From Chryseobacterium geocarposphaerae (GTDB taxonomy: Bacteria > Bacteroidota > Bacteroidia > Flavobacteriales > Weeksellaceae): a DNA stretch of 64,000 nt. The notes under the pieces are model-generated. The model had not been told where the DNA came from. It saw only the letters and a program-made list of their open reading frames with translations, and ran no database searches. Shown one piece after another: positions 19,427-27,518 of this stretch. The stretch covers positions 1-64,000 of the forward strand of contig NZ_PGFD01000001.1 of assembly GCF_002797535.1 (NCBI RefSeq), given 5' to 3'. Position numbers and translations under genes: made by a program. How positions within the stretch are numbered: position 1 is the stretch's first letter; every line of letters begins with the position of its first letter.

Positions 19427-19450
19427 AAAGATCGCCCTTGGGCGATCTTT
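19427..19450. terminator. Hairpin 3 of the tandem set, likely tpiA terminator
   Basis: Arms AAAGATCGCCC and GGGCGATCTTT (11 bp) directly abut hairpin 2. A tract read as T on either strand makes it a plausible bidirectional terminator between the convergent phytase-like and tpiA genes. Confidence 0.75.
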
Positions 19451-19472
19451 TCTATAATATTGTATTTTAAAA

Positions 19473-20231
19473 CTAGTTAAAAGCCTCAATAATTTTAGAG
19501 AAATCTTCTAATTTCAAAGCAGCTCCGCCAATAAGACCTCCGTCAATATCAGGCTGAGAGAAAATTTCTTTTGCATTATCCGGTTTCACAGAACCTCCGT
19601 AAAGGATAGAAACTTCATCAGCAACTTCCTGTCCGTATTTTGTAGCGATAATTCCTCTGATATGAGCGTGGATTTCCTGAGCTTGTTCAGGTGTTGCTGT
19701 TTCGCCTGTCCCAATAGCCCAAACCGGTTCGTAAGCGATTACTACTTTTTTAATTTCCTCAGCAGAAAGCGTGAAAAGAGCAACTTCTGTCTGGTTTTTT
19801 ACCACTTCAAAATGCTGACCTGCTTTTCTCTGCTCTAGAGTTTCACCGTTACAATACACAGGAATTAGACCTTTGTCTAAGGCCAATTTCACTTTTCTGT
19901 TGCAGTGAGAATCTGTTTCACCGTGGTATTGTCTTCTTTCAGAATGTCCGATTAATGAGCCTGTAGCATCAATAGACTCAAGCATATCAGCAGAAATTTC
20001 TCCGGTATAAGCTCCACTTTCATGCTCACTCATATCCTGGGAAAATACTCCGATTTCATCCTTTTCGAAGATATCTTTTGCCATCATTAAATATAATGCA
20101 GGAGGAGCGATCCAAACTTCACAGTTGGTCGTATTATTGTTTTTATATTCTAATAATTGAGTCATTAATTGTTGAGCATCAATCACGTTTTTGTTCATTT
20201 TCCAGTTTCCTGCAACTATTTTTCTTCTCAT
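19473..20231 (-). CDS. tpiA: Triosephosphate isomerase
   Basis: The 252-residue TIM-barrel enzyme interconverts dihydroxyacetone phosphate and glyceraldehyde 3-phosphate in glycolysis. It shows GNWKMNK with the catalytic Lys (residue 12), GHSERR with the catalytic His, AYEPVWAIGTG with the catalytic Glu and loop 6, and ILYGGSVKPDNA for phosphate binding. Length and motifs are standard. It is the last gene of the run DUF1599, DoxX/BT_3928-like, TerB-like, tpiA, with an 82-nt gap before it. Confidence 0.98.
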   Translation of the reverse strand: MRRKIVAGNWKMNKNVIDAQQLMTQLLEYKNNNTTNCEVWIAPPALYLMMAKDIFEKDEIGVFSQDMSEHESGAYTGEISADMLESIDATGSLIGHSERRQYHGETDSHCNRKVKLALDKGLIPVYCNGETLEQRKAGQHFEVVKNQTEVALFTLSAEEIKKVVIAYEPVWAIGTGETATPEQAQEIHAHIRGIIATKYGQEVADEVSILYGGSVKPDNAKEIFSQPDIDGGLIGGAALKLEDFSKIIEAFN

Positions 20232-20313
20232 AGTTTTTTATTTAGAAGTTAGATTGTTAGAGGTTAGAAGTTCGTGTTTTTACTAATTTCTACTTGTAAT
20301 CTCTAATTTTCAA

Positions 20314-20664
20314 TTAATTAATATTCCACAAATTTTTTAAAAGCTTATAATACGTATGTTCTGCATCAGTCACCACATTATCGGCTTTTATTAAAGACTT
20401 TGCGAACTGTACAAATTTTTCACGCTCACTCTCCGTTGAATCTTCATGAAAACAGCGTGCATGAAACTCAAAATGATCTTTCCATTCTTCAGGCTGTAAA
20501 AGAGCCAGTGTTTCAAGCTCATTATCAAGATTCATTCTGAAAGGAAATTCATCTGCCAGATATTGCTGAACAAGCAGACCTTCTTCAGGAGCAAATTCTC
20601 CGTCTACAGAAGAAAGTATCATTAATAAATGATAACCCGCAATAGGTTTATTTGATTTTTGCAT
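20314..20664 (-). CDS. TerB-like helical protein
   Basis: The 116-residue, mostly helical acidic protein resembles the TerB fold. LMILSSVDGEFAPEEGLLVQQYL near residue 14 corresponds to the conserved acidic helix pair, and ADNVVTDAEHTYYKLL near 95 to the second. TerB-like domains are found in tellurite-resistance and envelope-stress proteins, but nothing here points to metal resistance. It lies in an operon between the DoxX/BT_3928-like gene (43-nt gap) and tpiA. The role is unknown. Confidence 0.65.
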   Translation of the reverse strand: MQKSNKPIAGYHLLMILSSVDGEFAPEEGLLVQQYLADEFPFRMNLDNELETLALLQPEEWKDHFEFHARCFHEDSTESEREKFVQFAKSLIKADNVVTDAEHTYYKLLKNLWNIN

Positions 20665-20707
20665 TCTTACAATGTTATATTAAAAGTTTAGTGTTTAAAA
20701 TGTTTCA

Positions 20708-21817
20708 TTACTTCAGATAATCTTTTGCAGGAAGTTTGTCTGTAATTTTCCCGTTTTCAAGGATCAGAACAAAAGGGTTACTTCTGGCAATCGTTTTAAT
20801 AGCTGTTCCGTCCATCATTGCATTCGGAATTGTTTTGAAGGTAGTTGCAATGGTTGAAACTCCATAAACTATCGTGGCTCCCTGAGATTTTGCTTTTGCT
20901 TCCACCTGTTTTAACAGCTCTGGAGAAACATCTTTAGGAGCATATGAAAATACCAAAATGGCTTTAGGAGCATGAAGGATGCTTTCTGTCAGATCAATTC
21001 CGGTAGGATCTTCAATCTTCAACTTGACAATCTCAGATTTATAGCCTTGTTTTACTAAAACAGATTCGTTTTTTCCCTCTTCTATTTTCCATGGAGAACC
21101 TTCTGCCCAATATTTGGTTTCTTTGATATAATTATCCTGATTAATCTTTACAATTTCTCCTGTTTTCTCATTTTTAAGGCTGTAAAAAGTCTTGTATACC
21201 GAAGGGTTTTTGCTGATTTTCTGTTTTTCGGCCTGTATGTCAGTTCCGATTTTGTAATCACGGAAGTCGATAAGAGGTTCATGGATAATTCCGTGTGCTC
21301 CAATTAGGATCATTACTATAGAAAATAGTCCTAAAAGAATATATTTGAATGTATTGGATTCTTTTTTAGGGCTGTAGCTGTAGGAGTCTTTTTTCTTAAA
21401 CTCTTTTCTGTATAAGATAAATACGACAATTAAGCCGACCAGAAGAACAACATCTTTAATGAAACTTTGCCATGGAGTGAATTTGATTGCATCTCCAAAA
21501 CATCCGCAATCTGTTACTACGTTGAAATAAGCGGAATAAAAAGTAAGGAATCCGAAGAAAATACAAAGAGCAATTAATGCTGAAAGGGTGAATTTAAGTT
21601 TTAACTTAATTAAAAGCATAAATCCTAAAAGCAGCTCCAAGATCACCACAAATATAGAAAGTGGTAATGCAAACTTTTCTAAAAAAGGCATATCAAAGAC
21701 ATTGGGAGCGAAATATTCTTCCATCTTGAAAGAAAAACCTACTAAGTCCACCGCTTTTACAAAGCCCGAAAGAATGAAGATAATTCCAATAATGAAGCGT
21801 AATAAAGCTTTTAACAT
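20708..21817 (-). CDS. DoxX-like membrane protein with C-terminal thioredoxin-like region (BT_3928 type)
   Basis: The 369-residue inner-membrane protein has four membrane segments in the first 140 residues (IIGIIFILSGFVKAVDLVGF opens the DoxX/MauE-type domain, and CGCFGDAIKFTPWQSF contains the paired cysteines of that family). A fifth helix near 160 follows. A periplasmic C-terminal region (about 195-369) includes VFSYAPKDVSPELLKQ and ends in a thioredoxin-like ILENGKITDKLPAKDY. The family is probably linked to periplasmic redox chemistry, by analogy with MauE. Its start lies 1 nt after the DUF1599 stop codon, so the two genes are tightly coupled. Confidence 0.78.
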   Translation of the reverse strand: MLKALLRFIIGIIFILSGFVKAVDLVGFSFKMEEYFAPNVFDMPFLEKFALPLSIFVVILELLLGFMLLIKLKLKFTLSALIALCIFFGFLTFYSAYFNVVTDCGCFGDAIKFTPWQSFIKDVVLLVGLIVVFILYRKEFKKKDSYSYSPKKESNTFKYILLGLFSIVMILIGAHGIIHEPLIDFRDYKIGTDIQAEKQKISKNPSVYKTFYSLKNEKTGEIVKINQDNYIKETKYWAEGSPWKIEEGKNESVLVKQGYKSEIVKLKIEDPTGIDLTESILHAPKAILVFSYAPKDVSPELLKQVEAKAKSQGATIVYGVSTIATTFKTIPNAMMDGTAIKTIARSNPFVLILENGKITDKLPAKDYLK

Positions 21818-21818
21818 A

Positions 21819-22385
21819 TTAAATAGTTTTTGGTTCGGTTGTTTCTTCTTTTTCAGAGAATTTGATCAGGCAGAAAACAGCATAGTTCAGCATATCAAAA
21901 TAATTCGCGTCTAAACCTTCAGAAACAATGGTTTTACCCTGATTGTCCTCGATCTGTTTTGTTCTTAATACCTTTTGATAGATTAGATCCGTGATGGAAG
22001 AAATTCTCATATCTCTCCATGCTTCACCATAATCATGATTTTTTCTTTCCATCAAAGCTTGGGCTTCATTGGCATATTTATCATAAAGCGCTAAGATTTC
22101 GTCCTTATTTTCGCTGAAATCATTGGCAAGACCTTTTTCGAGTTGAATAAGCCCAATAATGGAATAGTTGACAATAGCAATAAATTCATCCTCTTCACTT
22201 TCATCCACCATTTTTTTATCGGTCATTTGTAAGGTGCGGATTCTGTTGACTTTAATATAGATCTGATCCGTAATTGAGCTGGGTCTTAGTACTCTCCAGG
22301 CTGCTCCGTAGTCCTGAAGTTTTTTACTAAACAAATCACGACACTGACTGATAATTTTTTCGAATTGTATTGATGTCTTTAGCAT
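21819..22385 (-). CDS. DUF1599 protein with internal duplication
   Basis: The 188-residue cytoplasmic protein contains two copies of the same motif. The first is DYGAAWRVLRPSSITDQIYI with VNRIRTL near residues 22-53. The second is DYGEAWRDMRISSITDLIYQ with VLRTKQI near 115-145. The DUF1599 family has been proposed to be associated with nucleotide modification; its reaction is not established. It is the first gene of the tpiA operon and is divergent from folP. A TATCTTTG box at 22403-22410 probably drives it. Confidence 0.85.
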   Translation of the reverse strand: MLKTSIQFEKIISQCRDLFSKKLQDYGAAWRVLRPSSITDQIYIKVNRIRTLQMTDKKMVDESEEDEFIAIVNYSIIGLIQLEKGLANDFSENKDEILALYDKYANEAQALMERKNHDYGEAWRDMRISSITDLIYQKVLRTKQIEDNQGKTIVSEGLDANYFDMLNYAVFCLIKFSEKEETTEPKTI

Positions 22386-22402
22386 AAATTCTCTTAATCT
22401 TT

Positions 22403-22410
22403 CAAAGATA
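22403..22410 (-). promoter_or_regulatory. Candidate -7 promoter box of the DUF1599-tpiA operon
   Basis: TATCTTTG (minus strand) ends 17 nt before the DUF1599 ATG. No TTG is seen at the usual upstream distance. Confidence 0.4.
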
Positions 22411-22486
22411 CAAAATAGGTTTTAGGTAGCAGGAATAAGGATTTAGTTTTTTAGCTGGAAGTTAGGGGATGGAAGCCGGAAGTTAG

Positions 22487-22494
22487 TATTTTTG
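22487..22494 (+). promoter_or_regulatory. Candidate -7 promoter box of folP
   Basis: TATTTTTG ends 3 nt before the folP ATG, so the expected transcript would be leaderless. The upstream 40 nt carry a direct repeat of GGAAGTTAG. Confidence 0.45.
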
Positions 22495-22497
22495 TAT

Positions 22498-23373
22498 ATG
22501 CAAAATATTTCATCATCTATCAATGAGCATTCTTTGAACTGTAATGGAACAATCGTAGATCTGTCTTCTCCCAAAATCATGGGGATACTGAATCTTACTC
22601 CAGATTCTTTTTCAGATGGCGGAGAATTCAATAATGAAACCTCAGCAATAAAGCATGCTGAACAATTATTAAAAGAAGGGGCTGAGATTATTGATATTGG
22701 ACCGCAGTCGACCCGCCCGAATGCAGAGTTTTTAAGCAGTAAAGAGGAAATTGAAAGAATCGGTAAAATAATTTCCTTAATTAAAAAGGAGTTTCCTGAA
22801 GCTCTGATTTCTTTAGACACTTTTTACGCCGAAACGGTGAAATTTGGTTATAATGAAGGCATAGACATTATTAATGATATTTCCGGAGGACAATTTGATG
22901 AAAATATGTTTAAAACAGCTGCTGAAACAAAGCTTCCGTATATTTTGATGCATGTGAATCCTACCTACGAAACCATGCATGATAAAATAAAATTTCAGGA
23001 CATTACATTATCTGTTAATCAGTACTTCTCTGAAAAAACAAAGCAATTATTAGAAATGGGAGTTAATGATATCATTTTAGATCCTGGCTTTGGATTTGGA
23101 AAAACAGTAGAAGACCAGATGAAGCTGCTTGAAGAGGTAAAATATCTTGGTTTTGGAAAATTTCCGCTGTTGATCGGAATTTCAAGGAAATCTTTTATTT
23201 ATAAACCATTGGGAAAATCTCCTTTAGATATTAATGAAGAAACTCAGAAGCTTCATCAAAAAGTATTGGAGCAAGGAGCTAAAATCCTTCGTGTACATGA
23301 TGTAGCTGAAGCAAAGAAAACAGTGGAAGAGTTTTTGAATAAAGGTAGAATAATATCCGGAATGCCATTCTGA
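22498..23373 (+). CDS. folP: Dihydropteroate synthase
   Basis: The 291-residue TIM-barrel enzyme condenses 4-aminobenzoate with hydroxymethyl-dihydropterin diphosphate in folate synthesis and is the sulfonamide target. It shows IMGILNLTPDSFSDGGEF, DIGPQSTRP, ISLDTFYAETV, DIINDISGG, LDPGFGFGKT and GISRKSFI. The ATG at 22498 is used because an earlier TTG overlaps the promoter box. The last codons (GMPF and stop) lie inside repeat element A at 23361, so the C-terminus has been shaped by the repeat. It is divergent from the DUF1599-tpiA operon. Confidence 0.95.
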   Translation: MQNISSSINEHSLNCNGTIVDLSSPKIMGILNLTPDSFSDGGEFNNETSAIKHAEQLLKEGAEIIDIGPQSTRPNAEFLSSKEEIERIGKIISLIKKEFPEALISLDTFYAETVKFGYNEGIDIINDISGGQFDENMFKTAAETKLPYILMHVNPTYETMHDKIKFQDITLSVNQYFSEKTKQLLEMGVNDIILDPGFGFGKTVEDQMKLLEEVKYLGFGKFPLLIGISRKSFIYKPLGKSPLDINEETQKLHQKVLEQGAKILRVHDVAEAKKTVEEFLNKGRIISGMPF

Positions 23374-23438
23374 GCGAAACAAAGTGAAGTGAAGAATTTT
23401 TTGTGTTTAAGAGATTCTTCCTTCGTCAGAATGACATT
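23361..23438. repeat. Dispersed palindromic repeat family A, copy 2
   Basis: The left arm starts AATGCCATTCTGAGCGAAAC and the right arm ends CCTTCGTCAGAATGACATT, giving an imperfect 78-nt palindrome. It overlaps the folP stop codon and lies between two convergent genes, where it may also stop transcription. Confidence 0.75.
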
Positions 23439-23452
23439 CTGCGCAATATTTT

Positions 23453-23689
23453 TTAGTTTAAATTAGCCAGTTTATCAGCAAACTGCTTTGAGAATTCTTT
23501 TCTGTCTTCCTCCATTTTTTCTTTTGTGGAAGGAAGAATATAGTTGAAAAGGATTTTATCTTCACCATCAAGAAAAATAATTTCTTTTTCATTTCCATCA
23601 ATCATTTGGGCGAAAATTTCCCACATGGAGGTGTCCTTTAATTTTAATAATTCGAAAAACTGATCTGCTTTTATTTCTATTTTTTGCAT
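23453..23689 (-). CDS. Small acidic protein of unknown function
   Basis: The 78-residue soluble protein is mostly helical and charged (KADQFFELLKLKDTSMWEIF, then KEKMEEDRKEFSKQFADKL). No signal peptide or membrane segment is present. It starts 9 nt after the stop codon of the large DUF5686 gene and is probably in the same transcript. No family is recognised. Confidence 0.6.
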   Translation of the reverse strand: MQKIEIKADQFFELLKLKDTSMWEIFAQMIDGNEKEIIFLDGEDKILFNYILPSTKEKMEEDRKEFSKQFADKLANLN

Positions 23690-23698
23690 ATGCTGATT

Positions 23699-25888
23699 TT
23701 AAAATTCTAATAATTTGAGTTTAAACTGTATCGCAAAATTTTGCTTAAAATTCGGTGTTGTATAATAACCGACCCTGTAAAACAATCCTAAATTAAAATA
23801 ACTGGAAAGAAAATTGTTCCATTCCAATCCGACTTCCTGATACAATCTGTTTAGTGTTCTATATCTGAAATCATGGTATTCAGGGTGCTCCATATTACCA
23901 ATGGTTCCACGAAGTACAAAGTCAAAACTTGAAATATTCTGCCCGAAGCTTTTAAAATACCAAGGAAGCTTATGGGTTAAGTAATAAGCTACAAATTTAT
24001 CATTATAATATTTTCCTCCTTCCAGGGTTGCAAAACCAAGATAGGAGGTAAGGTTGAAGTTGAAGTCATTTCTCGGAGAAGCGAGTCCGTTCATTGTAAA
24101 ATTTTTCCAGATTGGGGCTGCTCCAAAAACCATTCCTCCGTAAATCCTAAAGCCTGTTGTTCCCAACATGGTTTTTAAATTGTAAAGGAAAAGCAGGTCG
24201 AAGCGGGAATAATTAAGATCTCCTCCAAAGATCTTATAGCTTTGCTCATAATTCAGGTAGAACTCAGGAAATTTCTGATCCAGCAACGATTTTCCCTGCG
24301 GAGTCATGATATTGGTGGAATTCGGAGAATATTTTAGAGTGATCAAAGTATTAAAGTTATCAAAAGCGTTGCCTTTATCTCTGAAATCGTAATCAAACAT
24401 TGCTTTTTCTGAATTCCTTCTTATGTTGGAAACCAAGGTCAGTGCATTAGTCAGATCATTCGTATAAGAGACTGAGACCCCTTTAAACTGAAAGTATCTG
24501 CTGTTATTAAGATTATTTCCATAGTTGGATGTTCGCATCTTGAAGCTCCAGAGTTTTCGGTAAAATTCTCCGGAAGCCGTGACATCATTATAATGCTCAA
24601 TACGGAAAAATGAATTTTTTTCTAAAGAGGTTTTAATATCTAACCCGATTCCATATTTCCACTGATCATCTTTGAAACCATAAGCAAAATAATAATCGGG
24701 GGAAAAATAGGGATTAAAGTTTTCATTAAGCTTGGTCTTTAATCCGACTCTGAAACCTTCATAGGCATTGTAGTTTACAATTTCATCAATTGCAAAATCT
24801 AAGCTTCCTACCCGTATTTGTCCGTTTAGTAACCCGGATAAAACCTGAGCTTTATTGTCAATATTATAAATCTTTCCAAGGCTGTCTATCGTTGCATACG
24901 TACTGGTTTCTCTCTCCGTTAAAGGATCTGTTCTGTATTGACTTAATGTTTTGCCGTCTGCATTTTTTACGGTAAAAGTATATCCTTTGAAATCACTTTT
25001 ATTTTGCTGGATAGGGGACTGAAAATCAAAATATCTGGAAGTGAGAAAAGCATAAGTACCGAAAGTCTTTTTATCTTTTTTCTCGTGTTTTTCCCTATTC
25101 TCTTCTTCCATTACCATATTGCTCATTTTCAGCTTTACAGTTTCCTGGGCAAGAAACCATTTATTGCTGTAGAAAACCCATGTACTGGTAATGATTCCGT
25201 CGTTTTTATTTTTACTGAAATTTTCAATTTTTTTGATACCATAGGTTTCGGTATCAATATAAATAGCACCGTTATATTTTCTTTTCTTGTCGTTTTTCTT
25301 ATAATTAACTTCCCGGAAACGGATGACAAAATTTTTTCTTCCGTCCATTTCAACCGTGTCAGTAAGGAAAAAACGATAAAGTCTCCTGTTTTCATACTTT
25401 ATCTGGTCGGGAACAACATCTCTGTTACTTTGCTGAAGCGCAAGCATTTCATAGATAGGCTGCTTAAGACCGGAAATCCTGTTATCCAGAATATTGATCT
25501 TTTCACCATATTTTTTTGAGTATAAAAATTCCTGGGCTCTTTCCCAAAGGAAAAGTTTGCTTTTTGAAAATATCTGCCGTACGGTAATATTATTGAGAGA
25601 ATCCTGTTCTCTTTTCTTCTTAAAAAGGGTATTGTCGAAAAATTTTTTAAACTGTGAAATACTGTCTTCATCTATGTCTAACGAAACTTTTTCGTAAGAT
25701 TTATAAGAATAAGAATCCAGGGATTTAGGAGAGTTTTCTTTAAAAAGGGCGTTTACTTTTTTTAGAATTTCCAAGGCTCTCGGATCACTTTTATCTTCAA
25801 TGATAACGGTTTCAATGGATGTAATTTTTGATTGGGAATAACCAAAAACATACACCAAGAAACATAGAAACAATAAAATCCTTTTCAT
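23699..25888 (-). CDS. DUF5686 family outer-membrane protein, paralog 1
   Basis: The 729-residue protein has a signal peptide (LLFLCFLVYVFGYSQ) and then the DUF5686 region, beginning with IIEDKSDPRALEILKKVN. The second half is rich in aromatic beta strands and ends in QFKLKLLEF, as in an outer-membrane barrel. The paralog at 27519 shares the blocks SDPxALxIL, ENSPKSLDSY and YRTDxLTxRE, but this copy lacks the N-terminal carboxypeptidase-like domain. DUF5686 proteins are common in Bacteroidota and have no firmly known function. A TAATTTTG box (25901-25908) is a plausible promoter. Confidence 0.82.
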   Translation of the reverse strand: MKRILLFLCFLVYVFGYSQSKITSIETVIIEDKSDPRALEILKKVNALFKENSPKSLDSYSYKSYEKVSLDIDEDSISQFKKFFDNTLFKKKREQDSLNNITVRQIFSKSKLFLWERAQEFLYSKKYGEKINILDNRISGLKQPIYEMLALQQSNRDVVPDQIKYENRRLYRFFLTDTVEMDGRKNFVIRFREVNYKKNDKKRKYNGAIYIDTETYGIKKIENFSKNKNDGIITSTWVFYSNKWFLAQETVKLKMSNMVMEEENREKHEKKDKKTFGTYAFLTSRYFDFQSPIQQNKSDFKGYTFTVKNADGKTLSQYRTDPLTERETSTYATIDSLGKIYNIDNKAQVLSGLLNGQIRVGSLDFAIDEIVNYNAYEGFRVGLKTKLNENFNPYFSPDYYFAYGFKDDQWKYGIGLDIKTSLEKNSFFRIEHYNDVTASGEFYRKLWSFKMRTSNYGNNLNNSRYFQFKGVSVSYTNDLTNALTLVSNIRRNSEKAMFDYDFRDKGNAFDNFNTLITLKYSPNSTNIMTPQGKSLLDQKFPEFYLNYEQSYKIFGGDLNYSRFDLLFLYNLKTMLGTTGFRIYGGMVFGAAPIWKNFTMNGLASPRNDFNFNLTSYLGFATLEGGKYYNDKFVAYYLTHKLPWYFKSFGQNISSFDFVLRGTIGNMEHPEYHDFRYRTLNRLYQEVGLEWNNFLSSYFNLGLFYRVGYYTTPNFKQNFAIQFKLKLLEF

Positions 25889-25900
25889 AAAAAACTTTTC

Positions 25901-25908
25901 AAAATTAG
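25901..25908 (-). promoter_or_regulatory. Candidate -7 promoter box of DUF5686 paralog 1
   Basis: TAATTTTG fits TAnnTTTG and ends 12 nt before the ATG at 25888. Confidence 0.35.
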
Positions 25909-25988
25909 TAATATTTATGGTTTTAGAAAAGTTTTGTTAATTGATATTAATAGCATGTTTTATAGGAATATTCTTTGACAACTAAAAT

Positions 25989-26018
25989 AAAAGACTCCCG
26001 GATTTCCGGGAGTCTTTT
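25989..26018 (-). terminator. Terminator of the DUF5686-2 operon
   Basis: A perfect 14-bp stem (arm AAAAGACTCCCGGA, 2-nt loop) overlaps the last stop codon of the operon. Confidence 0.85.
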
Positions 26019-26685
26019 ATTTAGCGATCTGAGAAACAAAAGTAATGGCTTTCATTTGGAGATCTTCCTTAGATAGTTTATTGTTTTCAAATTCAAGGGA
26101 AGTAAACTGTCCGTTTTCTGTTGCCAATATGGCATAGCCATTGTATTTTTTTCCTCCGTACTGATAGGTGTAGCCTACGAATTTGGAGTTGGGATCATCA
26201 ACCTTCACTTGTATGTTGGCAATATTTTTTTTCTTTTTTAATGCTTTAAAATTATCCATCATGTCGTCTTTAGAAGAATATGCATGGAGAAATATGCTTG
26301 TATTATCAGGAAGCTTTACGGCCATTTGTAAAGAGTCATCATGATTTTTCTGGATAAAACTTTTAGGTTCTACACTTATTTTTGAAGTAAGGTCTATAGG
26401 AACCAAGGTGTCGCTTTTCACTTTTGCAACATGGAAAATTGCTTTTTCAGCCTCATTAAGTTTATTTATACTGTCATAATTTTCGTAAAATAAATCATTT
26501 GATTCATCATTGCTTTGCAAATCCTCATTTCTGTAATTCTGAATAAGAGAGTTTACATTCTCATAGCTGGTATCAGAATATGAAGATCTGTTTGAGGTTT
26601 TACTGCACGTGATAGCAAGCTTTATCACCGCAAATAAGCAAACAGCAACACTTAAAATGGTTTTCCAAACCGGTTTTTCATTCAT
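26017..26685 (-). CDS. Membrane-anchored protein of unknown function
   Basis: The 222-residue protein has an N-terminal membrane segment (about 8-27, TILSVAVCLFAVIKLAI). A Ser/Asn-rich linker and a soluble domain (about 90-222) follow, with mixed strands and helices. There is no good lipobox, so it is probably an anchored periplasmic protein. Its ATG overlaps the stop codon of the upstream lipoprotein gene (TAATG), which implies translational coupling. It is the last gene of a three-gene unit headed by DUF5686 paralog 2. No family is recognised. Confidence 0.65.
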   Translation of the reverse strand: MNEKPVWKTILSVAVCLFAVIKLAITCSKTSNRSSYSDTSYENVNSLIQNYRNEDLQSNDESNDLFYENYDSINKLNEAEKAIFHVAKVKSDTLVPIDLTSKISVEPKSFIQKNHDDSLQMAVKLPDNTSIFLHAYSSKDDMMDNFKALKKKKNIANIQVKVDDPNSKFVGYTYQYGGKKYNGYAILATENGQFTSLEFENNKLSKEDLQMKAITFVSQIAK

Positions 26686-27437
26686 TATTTCAGATCTTCT
26701 TTAGTAAGGATGATTTCCTTAATGTTTTTTCCCTGGGAATCTGTGTATTTATAGATAAGATTCTTTACTCCCAATCTTTCGGTCTGGGAAAAAATCTGCT
26801 GAATTTGAGGTGATCTCAGCATTTCATCTTTCACAATCTGCTCGGCACCTTCTACCTTAAGCAATTTTTGGAAGCTTTCCGGGACCTGGGCTGTGTAAAC
26901 AATATTGCTTTCTTCATCTGCTTTGATGCTCATGATTTTTATTCCCGAAGACGGATCTTCCGACGGAAGATTTTTATTAAAAACATCAAGAACAGCATTA
27001 AGTTGATCAGGACCGGAACTTCCCGCAGAAATCGATTTGAGGTCGTTTCCGGCATCCCCTTTTATATTTTTGTTATCAAGTACTTCATCTGCTATAAGTC
27101 TTGCGCCAACACCATAAATTTTAATATTAAACTTTACTCCTTTGTTAAGAAGCTCTTTTCCTGTAGGTTCACTTTTAATAGCTTGTCCTATAAGTTGCGG
27201 AAGTGATGTTTTCATCATATCTGCTTGCATTTCGTCACCCGCTTCATTCGAAGTATTTACTTCGATGGTGATTTCGTCGTTTCCGGAATCGATGGCTTTG
27301 GTAGACTTGATCATGTAGTTGCTCATCATAGAAGATGATCTGTTGTACATGTCTATAAAGTTCCTGATTTTATCATTTTTGGATTGACATGCTGTAAGGA
27401 GTATTGCTGTGAAACAGACAACGAGTATTTTTTTCAT
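26685..27437 (-). CDS. Lipoprotein of unknown function
   Basis: The 250-residue protein starts with a lipoprotein signal (MKKILVVCFTAILLTACQSK, Cys at 17). It continues as a charged, mostly helical and mixed domain with no recognised motif. The ATG at 27437 is chosen because it places the signal peptide at the N-terminus; an upstream frame adds 14 residues without family support. It is translationally coupled to the 222-residue gene by a one-base overlap. It follows DUF5686 paralog 2 by 81 nt. Confidence 0.68.
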   Translation of the reverse strand: MKKILVVCFTAILLTACQSKNDKIRNFIDMYNRSSSMMSNYMIKSTKAIDSGNDEITIEVNTSNEAGDEMQADMMKTSLPQLIGQAIKSEPTGKELLNKGVKFNIKIYGVGARLIADEVLDNKNIKGDAGNDLKSISAGSSGPDQLNAVLDVFNKNLPSEDPSSGIKIMSIKADEESNIVYTAQVPESFQKLLKVEGAEQIVKDEMLRSPQIQQIFSQTERLGVKNLIYKYTDSQGKNIKEIILTKEDLK

Positions 27438-27518
27438 GATTATTTTTTTGAAAGATAATAAAAAAACAGAAACCGGCAAGTTTCTGTTTATAATTTTACT
27501 ATTTATGAGAGATAAACT

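Noticed and set aside
20314..20664. Tellurite-resistance function for the TerB-like gene
   Set aside because: No other ter genes are present and the operon is linked to central metabolism; only the fold resemblance remains.
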